This document shows, one piece after another, positions 9,315 to 19,157 of a stretch of DNA of 64,000 nucleotides; positions within the stretch are counted from its first letter, which is position 1, and every line of letters begins with the position of its first letter. The notes under the pieces are model-generated. The model saw only the letters and a program-made list of their open reading frames with translations. It did not search any database and had not been told where the DNA came from. The DNA comes from Seleniivibrio woodruffii (GTDB lineage Bacteria > Chrysiogenota > Deferribacteres > Deferribacterales > Geovibrionaceae): assembly GCF_029267515.1 (NCBI RefSeq), contig NZ_JAJUIS010000007.1:101405-165404 (forward strand), given 5' to 3'. Made by a program: the position numbers and the translations under genes.

Positions 9315-11174
9315 ATGAGCAAGTTCAAAAAGTTAGCGTCAATGGTGCTTCTCGCCATTGTAATGACAGTCTCACTCGTGGCGTGCAACGACAGCGACAG
9401 CGACGCTGCAACGCCCACACCCGATCCCGATACTGAAACGCCTGCAGCAAAAAGCGTTTCTTTCACAGGAGTTAAAGCTCCCGAAACAGACACTGAAAAA
9501 AGAAGCATCCTCGCTTCCGATACTGTGACAATCGACGGACAGGAATATTCCATCGGATATCACACAATCCTCAGAAGCGGCGATAAACCCAGTTCAGATT
9601 CAGAGGTTTTCGGTCAGCTCTATGATGAGGACGGAGACAAAGTGCTCAACCCTTCCGACGCTTCTGATTATGTCTCTTCCGACAACGACTTCTCTTCACT
9701 GCTTACAGGTCTTGACGGAAACCTTTACATGATATCCCACTTTGAATCGGTTCCCGCAGCTATGTATATCACAAAGCTGAAACAGGACGCTTCCGGCGTT
9801 CTTTCTGCTGAAAAAACACGCCACATCGATTTTTCCGGCGTTAAAGGCGGCTGGGTACACTGCGCAGGCAGCGTTACTCCCTGGGGAACGCACCTCGGTT
9901 CTGAAGAGTATGAACCCGACGCAAAGATCGTTGACGCAACAACGGGCAAGTTCAACGATACTTACGGCAACAGAATGGCGCTGTATTTCGGTCTGGCAAC
10001 AAACCTGACAACAGCGGGCGCATACAGCACAATGAACATCTATAACTACGGATGGCAGACAGAGCTTGCAGTTCAGAACTTCAACGCTGTCACCGTGACA
10101 AAACACTACAGCATGGGACGCGTTGCGCACGAGCTTGGCTACGTTATGCCCGACAAAAAGACAGCGTATATCTCTGACGACGGTACAAACGTCGGTCTGT
10201 TCAGATTTGTTGCAGACGCAGCCGGTGACCTTTCCTCCGGTACCCTGTACGTTGCAAAATGGGCGCAGACAGATGCGGCAAACGGCGGTTCCGCTAACAT
10301 AACATGGATAAGCCTCGGTTCTGCCTCCGACGCTGAGATAAAGGCTATGCTTGATTCTCACGTAACATATGCCGACATCTTCGACGAAGTTGATATATCC
10401 GGCGGCGCTGCCTGCCCCTCAACTCACAACGAGATAAACACTACATACGGACATCAGTGTCTTCAAGTCAAAACAGGTATGGAAAAAGCTGCCTCCAGGC
10501 TGGAAACACGCCGCTATGCAGCTATGCTTGGCGGTACAACGGAGTTCCGCAAAATGGAAGGTATAACTCTTAACTCAGAAACAAGAACAATGTACCTTGC
10601 GCTTTCAGAAATAGGCAACGGTATGCTTGACAACAACGCCACAAACGATGCCGGCGGTCCCAACGATATAAAAGTTGCCAAAAACACCTGCGGCGCGGTT
10701 TATGCACTTGACCTCGACACAAACTATGCTGCTACAAAAATGTATCCTGTTGTTGTGGGAACACCCGTCACAACAGACTACGGCGCTGCTGACGATTCCA
10801 AAAAATATGCTTCCGACGGCGCGTTTGCGAACAACAAATGCTCTCTGGACGGAGTTGCAAACCCCGACAACCTGACTTTTATGCCCGGTTATAAAACTCT
10901 TATCATCGGCGAAGACTCAGGCGCCGGACACGAAAACGACATGATCTGGTCTTACAACGTTGAGACAAAAACTCTCACCCGTATCCAGACAACACCCTAC
11001 GGTTCCGAAACTACATCTCCTTATTTCTATCCCAACTACCACGGTTTCGGATACCTTATGAGCGTTATTCAGCACCCCTACGGCGAAGCGACAACCGGTA
11101 TGCCCGCTGCCAACAGCACAGCCGACAAGAGAGCCTACACAGGCTTCATAGGTCCCTTCCCCGCAATGAACTAA
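9315..11174 (+). CDS. PhoX/DUF839-family lipoprotein (putative alkaline phosphatase)
   Basis: 619 residues. The signal peptide ends in a lipobox with the lipidated Cys at 24 (LVAC-N); the +2 residue Asn favours the outer membrane. The mature protein matches the DUF839/PhoX fold, with the signature HCAGSVTPWGTHLGSEEYEP at about 182-201; C183 and E197/E198 align with residues used by PhoX for its iron-calcium cofactor. PhoX enzymes hydrolyse phosphate monoesters outside the cytoplasm. They are normally exported folded by Tat, yet this one has a Sec lipoprotein signal with no twin Arg. A terminator separates it from the diheme lipoprotein downstream. Phosphatase activity is a family-based assignment. 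Confidence 0.75.
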   Translation: MSKFKKLASMVLLAIVMTVSLVACNDSDSDAATPTPDPDTETPAAKSVSFTGVKAPETDTEKRSILASDTVTIDGQEYSIGYHTILRSGDKPSSDSEVFGQLYDEDGDKVLNPSDASDYVSSDNDFSSLLTGLDGNLYMISHFESVPAAMYITKLKQDASGVLSAEKTRHIDFSGVKGGWVHCAGSVTPWGTHLGSEEYEPDAKIVDATTGKFNDTYGNRMALYFGLATNLTTAGAYSTMNIYNYGWQTELAVQNFNAVTVTKHYSMGRVAHELGYVMPDKKTAYISDDGTNVGLFRFVADAAGDLSSGTLYVAKWAQTDAANGGSANITWISLGSASDAEIKAMLDSHVTYADIFDEVDISGGAACPSTHNEINTTYGHQCLQVKTGMEKAASRLETRRYAAMLGGTTEFRKMEGITLNSETRTMYLALSEIGNGMLDNNATNDAGGPNDIKVAKNTCGAVYALDLDTNYAATKMYPVVVGTPVTTDYGAADDSKKYASDGAFANNKCSLDGVANPDNLTFMPGYKTLIIGEDSGAGHENDMIWSYNVETKTLTRIQTTPYGSETTSPYFYPNYHGFGYLMSVIQHPYGEATTGMPAANSTADKRAYTGFIGPFPAMN

Positions 11175-11204
11175 ACCGTAAGGTTTCCCTTTATCGGTAA
11201 TAAG

Positions 11205-11238
11205 TTCCCCGTGATGCTCCGGCTTCACGGGGAATTTT
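11205..11238 (+). terminator. Terminator after the PhoX-like gene
   Basis: Perfect ten-base stem TTCCCCGTGA/TCACGGGGAA with a ten-base loop, followed by TTTT. It sits between the PhoX-like gene and the diheme lipoprotein gene, whose ATG is only 26 bases away, so it may lower rather than abolish read-through. Confidence 0.7.
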
Positions 11239-11263
11239 GATTTGACTATAAGGAGAGATTGAC

Positions 11264-12991
11264 ATGAAAAAAACAGGTGTATTTTTCCTGCTGGGCGCCG
11301 TTCTGCTTTTTGTCACGGCAGCCTGCGGAGGCGGAGGAGGTTCCGCATCGCCGACGACGGAAGGTACCGTAACCTATCCTTTGCTTTCAAAATCTGTAAA
11401 GAATGAGGCGGCGTTTATCCCCTCCCAATGCTATACGGTGACTGAAGGGGAGAACGGGGAAAAATTCAATCCGTGTTACAGTTGCCATAAAAATTCTGTG
11501 GAGCCAAACTATACCAACGACGACGACCTGCAGGAAACATACACCTTTGCGGAATATGCGAACACGAACCACTGGACAAACCTGTTCGTTGACCGTACGG
11601 AAGCAGTTGTCGCACAGAGCGACAGCGAGATACTCTCATATGTCCGCCAGGACAACTATAAGTCATCCGACGGGAAGATAATCCTTGCTGAAAAGCTGAA
11701 ATCCGTTCCAAAAGAATGGGATTTCGATGGTGACGGAAGCTGGGGAGGCTACACACCGGATTGTTATTTCAACTTTGACAGCGAGGGCTTCGATAAAAAC
11801 CCTTCCGGAGGCTATACCGGATGGAGAGCCTATGCCTATGCACCGTTCCTCGGCACCTTCTGGCCTACGAACGGTTCGACAGACGACGTGCTCATCCGTC
11901 TCAGCGATATATTTATGAAGGACGAAGGCGGCAGTTTCAGCCTTGATGTATATAAGATAAATCTTGCCATTGTTGAATCGCTGATAAAGAAAAAGGACAT
12001 CGCCATAGACCCTGTTGATGAAACGGTATACGGCGTTGATCTGGATAAAAACGGCAGCCTTGGTACTGCATCCGTCATAGAATATGACTGGCTGCCCACG
12101 GCAGGCAGATACATGTATTATGTCGGTTTGGCAAAAACAAAACTCGCGGCTGGAGAAGTGCATCTGGCAGCAGGGCTTTTTCCCGAAGGCACTGAGTTTC
12201 TCCATTCTGTCCGCTATATAAACGTCACTGACGGCGGCGACATTGACATTGCGCCACGCATGAAAGAGCTTCGCTATTCGAAAAAACTGATGTGGATGAC
12301 ATACAGCGATCTGGAATATGAAGCGTACGACGAATTTAAAGAGGAATATGACTTTCCCGACAGGCTTTCAGTCTATTACGGGGATATCGAATACGGACTG
12401 AGCAATCCGCAGGGCTGGGTGTTTCAGGCGTTCATAGAGGATGCCAAAGGTGATCTGCGTCCGCAGACCTATGAAGAAACGGTTTTCTGCATGGGCTGCC
12501 ACACAAGGCTCGGTGCAACCAGTGATACGGTGTTTACTTACAGCCGAAAGTATGAGGATTCATCGAACAAACGCGGCTGGTTCCACTGGACCCAGAAGAG
12601 CATTAAAGGTATGCCTGAACATAAGGTGGCATACGAGGGTAAAGGCGATCAGTACGAATATACTATGTATTTGCAACAGAACATAGCGGGAGACGAGTTC
12701 AGGGACAACGACGAGGTTAAGGCGAAGTTCTTCAATGCCGACGGCACCCTTAAAACAGATATGGTGAACGCGCTGCACTCAGACGTTTCTGTTCTGTTGT
12801 TCCCTTCGTCAGCAAGGGCGCTGACGCTGAACAAAGCATACAGAACCATCGTTAAGGAGCAGAGTTTCGTTTACGGACGGGATGCCAACGTAAAGCCTGT
12901 TACGAATGTGCATAAAACAATTTCCCCGCAGGACAAACCAACGGGGCTGACGGATTTTATACTTTCCACAGCAACGTCGCTTATCTTTTGA
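11264..12991 (+). CDS. Diheme c-type lipoprotein of unknown function
   Basis: 575 residues. The lipobox Cys is residue 21 (TAAC-GGGGG), followed by a Gly-Ser linker. Two haem c attachment motifs are visible: CYSCH at 71-75 and CMGCH at 409-413. The intervening sequence is rich in aromatic and acidic residues and I do not recognise a domain. Two covalent haems on an exported lipoprotein imply an electron-transfer or redox-enzyme role at the outer membrane. It lies directly after the PhoX-like gene in the same direction, with ribosome site AAGGAGAG. The maturation pair for haem attachment (ResB/CcsA) is encoded about 8 kb further on. Function remains open. Confidence 0.75.
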   Translation: MKKTGVFFLLGAVLLFVTAACGGGGGSASPTTEGTVTYPLLSKSVKNEAAFIPSQCYTVTEGENGEKFNPCYSCHKNSVEPNYTNDDDLQETYTFAEYANTNHWTNLFVDRTEAVVAQSDSEILSYVRQDNYKSSDGKIILAEKLKSVPKEWDFDGDGSWGGYTPDCYFNFDSEGFDKNPSGGYTGWRAYAYAPFLGTFWPTNGSTDDVLIRLSDIFMKDEGGSFSLDVYKINLAIVESLIKKKDIAIDPVDETVYGVDLDKNGSLGTASVIEYDWLPTAGRYMYYVGLAKTKLAAGEVHLAAGLFPEGTEFLHSVRYINVTDGGDIDIAPRMKELRYSKKLMWMTYSDLEYEAYDEFKEEYDFPDRLSVYYGDIEYGLSNPQGWVFQAFIEDAKGDLRPQTYEETVFCMGCHTRLGATSDTVFTYSRKYEDSSNKRGWFHWTQKSIKGMPEHKVAYEGKGDQYEYTMYLQQNIAGDEFRDNDEVKAKFFNADGTLKTDMVNALHSDVSVLLFPSSARALTLNKAYRTIVKEQSFVYGRDANVKPVTNVHKTISPQDKPTGLTDFILSTATSLIF

Positions 12992-12994
12992 TAC

Positions 12995-13023
12995 AAAAAA
13001 AGGGCGGTCAGCGGACCGCCCTT
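12995..13023 (-). terminator. Terminator of the MCP gene (partly bidirectional)
   Basis: Stem GGGCGGTC (13002-13009) with GACCGCCC (13014-13021) around AGCG. Seven A on the left give a T tract for minus-strand transcripts. On the plus strand the tail is only weakly T-rich. It separates two converging genes. Confidence 0.8.
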
Positions 13024-13054
13024 AATAATTCCATTAAAGAAAACTCCGCGGCTA

Positions 13055-14701
13055 TTATGTTCTGAACCTGCTCACCAGCATGGACAGATCTTCCGTCTGC
13101 TTTTGAAGGTCTACGACGGTGTTTGAAACCTCCGTGACGGATATATTACTCTGCTCAACCCCGTTTGAAAGAACCTGCGTGTTGCCGTTTATGTTATGTA
13201 TCGCCTGAACCTGTTCGGAAACTGCTGTTTCGATGTGTCTGCTTGCCTCCGTGATAGTATTCACAGAGCTTACGATGTTTTCGAACATGCTTTCTGTGTC
13301 CCTGATAACGACAACGCCGTTTTCAACCTTTTTGCTGGCTGCCTTCATGTTATCCGAAGCCACAGACGATTCTTTCTGAAGGTTTAGAATGATAGTCTCT
13401 ATCTCTTTGATAGCCTTCTGGGAGCGCTCCGCAAGTTTCCGCACCTCGTCGGCAACAACAGCAAAACCGCGTCCGTGTTCCCCTGCCCTTGCTGCCTCTA
13501 TTGCCGCATTAAGAGCAAGAAGGTTAGTTTGATCTGCTATATCGTTTATAACGTTAAGTATGTTTCCTATCTCCTCGGAAGAGTTGGAAAGCTGACCAAT
13601 GGTTTTGCCGAGGTTTTCCACTTCGTCTTTAATTGATATGACGCTGGAAACAGCTTCCAGAAGCATTTCCCTTCCGTCGTGAATAAAGCTGTTTGCCTGT
13701 TCCGCTTTGTCCGTAACGTCCTGAACAGAGCGAACAACCTCTGATGCGGAGGTGCTCATTTCCTCCGTTGCCGATGCGACAGCGGAGAGCTGTAATGTCT
13801 GTTCATGGAAGTTCTGCGCCAGTTTTTCAGATGTTGCGGATAGTTCCGAGTTGCCTGAAGCTATGCTGTCAGAGTTCTGTTTAACTGTGTTTATGATATC
13901 TCTGAGTTTATTTATAAACTGATTGAAGTGTTTGGCGAGCTCGCCCACTTCATCCCCTGAGGTCACGGGGAGCTTTTTCGTAAGGTCGCCTTCGCCCTCT
14001 GAAATGTCTTTAAGCATACCGGCAGTCTGTTTGATGCTTCTGACAATCACCGAACCGAGTTTAAGAGCAACAGCCGCGCCGACAAGAAGACCGAAAATAA
14101 TGACGCTTATGAACATGTATTTGGCTGTGGTAAAGGTGGTGTTTGCGGCGTTGTGTTCTCCCTCTGCGTCTTTGAGGTTGGTTTCTGTAAGGGTGTTCAG
14201 GTTTTCACGCATGGCGTCGAAAAGTTTACTCGCTTCGCCGTATGAGAGGGCGGCTGCGGCAAGTCTGGAATCTTCGGTGTTTTCCGCGGAAAGTTTGAGC
14301 ACCTGCTGTGATACAACCTTCCACTTTTCATAATCCGAGTGGAATTTGTCTATAGTATCCGCAGTTTTGTCAGTTCTGCTCAGTGCCTCATATTTACCGA
14401 ACCGGGTCAGAACCTGTTCCATATTTTCGTTGTAAGAGTCAAGAAAATCCTTATATTCCGCTGCATCCGCAGGTGTCACAGTCAGGGCGCGTTCCGCCAG
14501 CAGAAGCTGGTGCAGATCCCTGTCCGCCTCAATAAGGTAGTCCATGGACGGCAGACGGACGGAAAAAATTGAGGCCTGTGTGTTGTTTATTTTGGTAAGC
14601 CCGAAGTGACCTATCACTCCGCATATAGAGAGCATGAGCATCAGCGTGCCCAATCCAAGGTTGATTTTGGTTCTTATGGAAAGATTAGCAAGAAAATTCA
14701 T
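13055..14701 (-). CDS. Methyl-accepting chemotaxis protein
   Basis: 548 residues. Membrane helix about 10-32, a periplasmic helical sensor of about 155 residues (four-helix-bundle type by its heptad pattern), membrane helix about 190-212, HAMP, and a long signalling coiled coil. The hairpin tip is clear: [20 protein letters not shown] and [20 protein letters not shown]. The C-terminus VSRFRT lacks a CheR/CheB-tethering pentapeptide. It would signal through CheW and CheA; a CheW-CheZ fusion is encoded at 33.8 kb. Ligand unknown. Confidence 0.92.
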   Translation of the reverse strand: MNFLANLSIRTKINLGLGTLMLMLSICGVIGHFGLTKINNTQASIFSVRLPSMDYLIEADRDLHQLLLAERALTVTPADAAEYKDFLDSYNENMEQVLTRFGKYEALSRTDKTADTIDKFHSDYEKWKVVSQQVLKLSAENTEDSRLAAAALSYGEASKLFDAMRENLNTLTETNLKDAEGEHNAANTTFTTAKYMFISVIIFGLLVGAAVALKLGSVIVRSIKQTAGMLKDISEGEGDLTKKLPVTSGDEVGELAKHFNQFINKLRDIINTVKQNSDSIASGNSELSATSEKLAQNFHEQTLQLSAVASATEEMSTSASEVVRSVQDVTDKAEQANSFIHDGREMLLEAVSSVISIKDEVENLGKTIGQLSNSSEEIGNILNVINDIADQTNLLALNAAIEAARAGEHGRGFAVVADEVRKLAERSQKAIKEIETIILNLQKESSVASDNMKAASKKVENGVVVIRDTESMFENIVSSVNTITEASRHIETAVSEQVQAIHNINGNTQVLSNGVEQSNISVTEVSNTVVDLQKQTEDLSMLVSRFRT

Positions 14702-14841
14702 AGTAACCCCACAGGAAGGATCATTTTTTGTATTTATTATGATTATATGTGCTCAAATATGAGAATCAAAGCAAAAAATCTGAAGTTTAGAAAATAATAA
14801 TGTTTATTAATTTAAAGTTAAAATAGTTAGAGTATAATTTG

Positions 14842-16656
14842 TTATAGATTAACTCGGGTGACAACACCGTGGAGCTTATCCGCAGGAAGCCTGTAAAACT
14901 GCACGAACGATGGGGTTACTTTTCTGATAAGGGAATAAAATTTCCATATGGGGTTGTCGGTCATGATGTCCTCCACTCCGTAGAAAACAACCGCTTCGTT
15001 TATCCCTGCATTTTTGAATATTTTATCGATATCGACACCGGATACCATATAGCCCATGCGCACGTCGAATACGCGCAATCCGTCGGAAAGGTCTTCCTTG
15101 AACTGCCAGCTTATTCCGAACGGCTCATCCGTGACGTTTACGGATATAAAGATGTTGTCTTTGTAAATTATGTTATTGATGAATATGGTCTTTGCTATAT
15201 ACGGAGGGATAAAGTTAACGTCCCTGATAAAGAAAAGCCCGGTACCGTCCAGCTTTGAGGAATTGAGGTATTTTACTTCATACTGTTTTAAGAAGTCCTC
15301 TATCCGCACAGGCTTGATGGCTCTGTACATCCTTTTTCCGCCCTTCGTGTATACAACTATCACAATAAACGGAACCGACGCTATCAGAAGCGACCAGAAA
15401 CCGCCGTGGGGAATTTTCAGCATGTTTGAAGAGAGGAACAGTATGTCGATAACAGTTACGAAAACAGCAACGTAACATTTAATATAATCTTTTCTTATAA
15501 AGAAGATGCAGGAAATGATTATGCCTGTTATGGTCATAGAGCCTGTAACGGCGAGACCGTATGCCGCTGCCATGTGTTCAGAGTTCTGGAAAACGAACAT
15601 AGCTATGAGAACGCAAAACAGCAGAAACCAGTTTACCGTGGGAATATATATCTGCGAACGCATTTCGTCGGAGGTGTAGTCCACTTTTAAAAGAGGGAGA
15701 ATACGTGTTGTAATAGCCTGATACATAACGGAGAACATTCCGCTTATCATTGCCTGTGATGCTATTATGGTCGCCATAACGGAAAGCAGCAGGAAAGGAA
15801 TGTAAAAAACAGGTGCCTGACTGTATACCATTTCAAACAGGATGTTCTTGGCATCCGTGTGCTCCAGAAGGAATGAAGCCTGCCCCATGTAGCAGAATAC
15901 CAGCACGAAAAAGACCATCGACCATGCTCTTATTATGGGTGCTCTGCCGAAATGTCCCATGTCTGCATAAAGCGCCTCGCCGCCTGTTGCGCAGAGTATC
16001 ACCTCTGACAGAACGAAAAAGCCCACGACACCGTGGGTGCCTACAAATTCAACAGCATAGAACGGGTTAACCGCAAGAAGAATCTCCGGATGGCGTGAAA
16101 GTGACGCTATGCCTGTGATCAGCAGTACGGAGAACCATACCAGCATCACAGGACCGAAGAACACGGCAACCTTTTCCGTTCCCTTGCTCTGCACGGAGAA
16201 AAGACCTATGGCTATCAAGGCGGCTATAAATATCAGAAGTCCCTGGGAAACACCTGAAAAAGCCGGCAACTGCCGCAGACCTTCCACAGCGGAAAGGATA
16301 CTGATTGCCGGAGTTATAACACCGTCGCCGACGAGAAGAGAAACCCCTATATATGTGAGAAGGGTGAAAAAAGCAGTTTTACGACCTGATTTAAGAAGAG
16401 GAGTGAGTATTTCCATAAGAACGATGGTGCCGCCTTCCCCGCGTTTGCTGAGGCTCATGGACAGCCATGCGTATTCCACAGTAACCAGAAGGAACATCGT
16501 CCAGAAAATGAGCGATACAACGCCCATGATATTAACTTTTGTGGGTTCGAGAAGCAGAAAGATAACCGTCAGAGTATATATCGGGCTGGTACCGATATCA
16601 CCGAATACGAGACCCAAAGATTTAACTATCTTTGCCCAGTCCGTACGTGTCAGCAT
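14842..16656 (-). CDS. kup: Kup-family low-affinity potassium transporter
   Basis: 604 residues, close to the usual Kup length. The N-terminus KSLGLVFGDIGTSPIYTL is the Kup hallmark. About twelve membrane helices follow, then a cytoplasmic C-terminal domain of about 150 residues. The conserved GDGVITPAISILSAVEG and ATGGEALYADMGHFG stretches are present. It imports K+ with H+. No riboswitch-like leader fits the 185 bases between its ATG and the kinase start direction; the gene stands alone. Confidence 0.92.
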   Translation of the reverse strand: MLTRTDWAKIVKSLGLVFGDIGTSPIYTLTVIFLLLEPTKVNIMGVVSLIFWTMFLLVTVEYAWLSMSLSKRGEGGTIVLMEILTPLLKSGRKTAFFTLLTYIGVSLLVGDGVITPAISILSAVEGLRQLPAFSGVSQGLLIFIAALIAIGLFSVQSKGTEKVAVFFGPVMLVWFSVLLITGIASLSRHPEILLAVNPFYAVEFVGTHGVVGFFVLSEVILCATGGEALYADMGHFGRAPIIRAWSMVFFVLVFCYMGQASFLLEHTDAKNILFEMVYSQAPVFYIPFLLLSVMATIIASQAMISGMFSVMYQAITTRILPLLKVDYTSDEMRSQIYIPTVNWFLLFCVLIAMFVFQNSEHMAAAYGLAVTGSMTITGIIISCIFFIRKDYIKCYVAVFVTVIDILFLSSNMLKIPHGGFWSLLIASVPFIVIVVYTKGGKRMYRAIKPVRIEDFLKQYEVKYLNSSKLDGTGLFFIRDVNFIPPYIAKTIFINNIIYKDNIFISVNVTDEPFGISWQFKEDLSDGLRVFDVRMGYMVSGVDIDKIFKNAGINEAVVFYGVEDIMTDNPIWKFYSLIRKVTPSFVQFYRLPADKLHGVVTRVNL

Positions 16657-16726
16657 TAAATGACGTATCCTGTTTTTAAAATTAGAAACATTTGCAGAAA
16701 ATACGCCAGTTTCACCAGTGTGTCAA

Positions 16727-18499
16727 TTATGATTTTTGTAACCTCGTGGGGAAGGTTATCACGGTGGTCAGTCCATTTGCGTTTTCAAACGTCAGTTTTC
16801 CGTAAAGCTGCTCGGTGAGACTGTGTATCAGCATCATGCCAAGACTGTCCTTCTCCTTGGCATTTTCGTCAAGTCCTTTGCCGTTGTCGCTGACTGTGAG
16901 TATGGCGTTTCCTCTGTCCTCTTTCAGACTGATGCGGATAGCCGGGAATTCAGTTTCCGCGAAGGCGTGTTTAATGCTGTTTGTCACCAGTTCGTTGATC
17001 AGCAGCCCGCAGGTGATGGTTGACGATATAGGAAGGTCAAGTTTGTCTATATCCGTATCAAATTTTATCATGCTGCCCGTATGGGTGAATGTTACTGAAT
17101 AATAGTCAATCAGTTTAGCAAAATAGTCAGCCATATCAACGGTTGACAGATCCTCTGATTTATATAGGCAGTCGTGCATAAGCGCCATGGACATAACCCG
17201 TGACTGCGCGTTTTTAAGGATATCCTCCACAGACTGACCTGAGGAATCTGCCGTGTCCGCCTGTAAAGACAGGATACCGGAAACTATCTGGAGGTTGTTT
17301 TTTACCCTGTGGTGCAGTTCGCTTAATAGAATATCTTTTTCCTGCAATGCCTTGGCAATGGCTGTGTCTTTGGCTATTCTTTCCGTTATATCGAAGAAAG
17401 AAACCACTGCGCCTGTGGCTTTGCCGTCAAGAACTATTGGCGATGCAAACATTTCACCGAAAAATTCGGTTCCGTCTTTCCTAACAAAGGTTTCGACACA
17501 GTTGAGAGGTTTTAGCGTGCCAATTGCTTTCAAGATTATGCAGTCCGGTGATTCCACAGGCATCCCCTGTTCGTCCCTTTTGTGGGTCAGCAGGATATGG
17601 TTTTTGCCCACCAGCTCTTCTGATGTGTATTTAAGTGTTTTACTTAGCGCATTATTTATAAAGGTTATGCTGCCCAGCCTGTCCACACCGAAAATGCTCT
17701 CCGATGCGGATTGAAGAATGGATTCGCTGCGGCTCATGGCGGCGTTAAGCACCTCTTCGCGCTCATTGGCTCGGGTAAGCATTCTGACAATATTCAAATA
17801 TCCTATTCTGAACAGGATAAGTATCAGAACATAAAGGATTATATGCCCGACGTAAGCAGACTTTTCAATATCCTTTTCGCCATCTATAATGTCGGTGATG
17901 TTTGTTACAACGCTGATTGCGCCGCGGATATCGCCGACTTTGTAACCCTGAAAAGCATGACATTTCAGGCATGGTTTCTCTATGAAAAACGGTGCCATTA
18001 ATTTGAATTCATATTTTGCACTGCTTTTTTCCATAATATAGTAATCTTTTCCTGTTTTAAGCACCTTTTCGAGCGCTTCAACCTCCCAACCGTCCGGTAC
18101 GTTAACAGGATTCAGCAGTTTGTCGCTGACCAGACGTGTACGCACAAGATTTGCATTTTTGTTGAATTCGTACATTTGGCGGACCATATAAGCCGGGTTA
18201 ATCAGGGTGAGCGTCCGTCCGTCGGGAAGTTTTATGTCGCGGTCTTTTATATGCGAAAGGTACGGGTTAGGAATTGTGGTGGATGTAAAGGTGTAAACTC
18301 CGCCGTGTTTTGATGCCCACCTGCGGAACATTTTGTCTTTTTCAAGTGCCATGCGCCCCTGGGCAAGGGCTGTTATCAGGGTGTTTTTTTTCGCCGTGCT
18401 TATAGTCCAGATAAGTGATCCGCCAACAGCGGCTGTCCACATAAAAATGAGCACTACGAAGTAGTTCTGGATCAGTCTGATACTGTTCGGCTGTTTCAT
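16727..18499 (-). CDS. Haem-domain (DUF3365/Tll0287-like) sensor histidine kinase with PAS
   Basis: 590 residues. Membrane helix about 12-34; an extracytoplasmic DUF3365/Tll0287-like domain about 50-210 with a covalent haem motif CLKCH at 177-181 followed by the typical GYKVGDIRGAISV; a second helix about 218-240; PAS about 255-370; and a HisKA_2 kinase with LHHRVKNNLQIVSG, the N box (NELVTNSIKHAF) and SDNGKG. The haem suggests sensing of redox state, oxygen or a nitrogen oxide. A single-domain receiver starts 121 bases away on the other strand and the nitrite reductase follows it, so a link to nitrogen-oxide respiration is plausible but inferred. Confidence 0.85.
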   Translation of the reverse strand: MKQPNSIRLIQNYFVVLIFMWTAAVGGSLIWTISTAKKNTLITALAQGRMALEKDKMFRRWASKHGGVYTFTSTTIPNPYLSHIKDRDIKLPDGRTLTLINPAYMVRQMYEFNKNANLVRTRLVSDKLLNPVNVPDGWEVEALEKVLKTGKDYYIMEKSSAKYEFKLMAPFFIEKPCLKCHAFQGYKVGDIRGAISVVTNITDIIDGEKDIEKSAYVGHIILYVLILILFRIGYLNIVRMLTRANEREEVLNAAMSRSESILQSASESIFGVDRLGSITFINNALSKTLKYTSEELVGKNHILLTHKRDEQGMPVESPDCIILKAIGTLKPLNCVETFVRKDGTEFFGEMFASPIVLDGKATGAVVSFFDITERIAKDTAIAKALQEKDILLSELHHRVKNNLQIVSGILSLQADTADSSGQSVEDILKNAQSRVMSMALMHDCLYKSEDLSTVDMADYFAKLIDYYSVTFTHTGSMIKFDTDIDKLDLPISSTITCGLLINELVTNSIKHAFAETEFPAIRISLKEDRGNAILTVSDNGKGLDENAKEKDSLGMMLIHSLTEQLYGKLTFENANGLTTVITFPTRLQKS

Positions 18500-18619
18500 T
18501 TTTCACCTTTGGTAATTATAACAGTTTTTTTAAGTGTCAGCATGTAAATTTTACAACATAGACTTGTCGTTTCCGTTAATATGCTGCATAATACTGTATA
18601 GTATTAAACAGGTGAGGTT

Positions 18620-18976
18620 ATGAACGTGCAGGAGATGACTGTTCTTTATGTCGAAGATGAAGCTATAACCCGCATGTACTTTGCCAGAATGCTGTCCAAA
18701 AGAGTGAAAGAGGTCGTTCTTGCGAAGGACGGTCAGGATGGTCTGGACAAAGTAAATGAGTCTGCGCCTGATATCATCATAACAGACATAAACATGCCTG
18801 TTATGGACGGAAGGGAGATGGTCCGCCGCCTGCGCGAAAAAGGTTGCGAAACACCTATAATAGCCCTTACGGCATATGAATATACAAAGGATGAACTGCG
18901 GGTTGACGACGTCATCCGCAAGCCTGTAAATCTCGAAAGGCTGATGTCCAGCATCTCCAGTTTATACGCAAGTTAA
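18620..18976 (+). CDS. Stand-alone response regulator receiver
   Basis: 118 residues, just a CheY-like receiver: acidic pair (VEDEA), phospho-acceptor in DIIITDINMPV, Thr in ALTAYEY and the conserved Lys in VIRKPVN. It has no output domain. It is divergent from the haem-domain kinase and likely its partner in a phosphorelay, because HisKA_2 kinases often use stand-alone receivers. A strong terminator follows before the nitrite reductase. Confidence 0.88.
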   Translation: MNVQEMTVLYVEDEAITRMYFARMLSKRVKEVVLAKDGQDGLDKVNESAPDIIITDINMPVMDGREMVRRLREKGCETPIIALTAYEYTKDELRVDDVIRKPVNLERLMSSISSLYAS

Positions 18977-19003
18977 GGTTTAATACCATTCATCATATTC
19001 AGA

Positions 19004-19026
19004 GGGCGCCTTATGCGCCCTTTTTT
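19004..19026 (+). terminator. Terminator after the receiver gene
   Basis: Stem GGGCGC/GCGCCC with loop CTTAT and a run of six T. Confidence 0.85.
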
Positions 19027-19157
19027 CCGTTTTAAACGCCGGTCTTAACAATCTTTACTTCAACTTTAAATCATTAACACCATTCTGACAAAATTACAGT
19101 TATAACTTTATTAAGCAATATTGGTATTGACGTTTTTTAACCTTAAAAGGAGGAACA

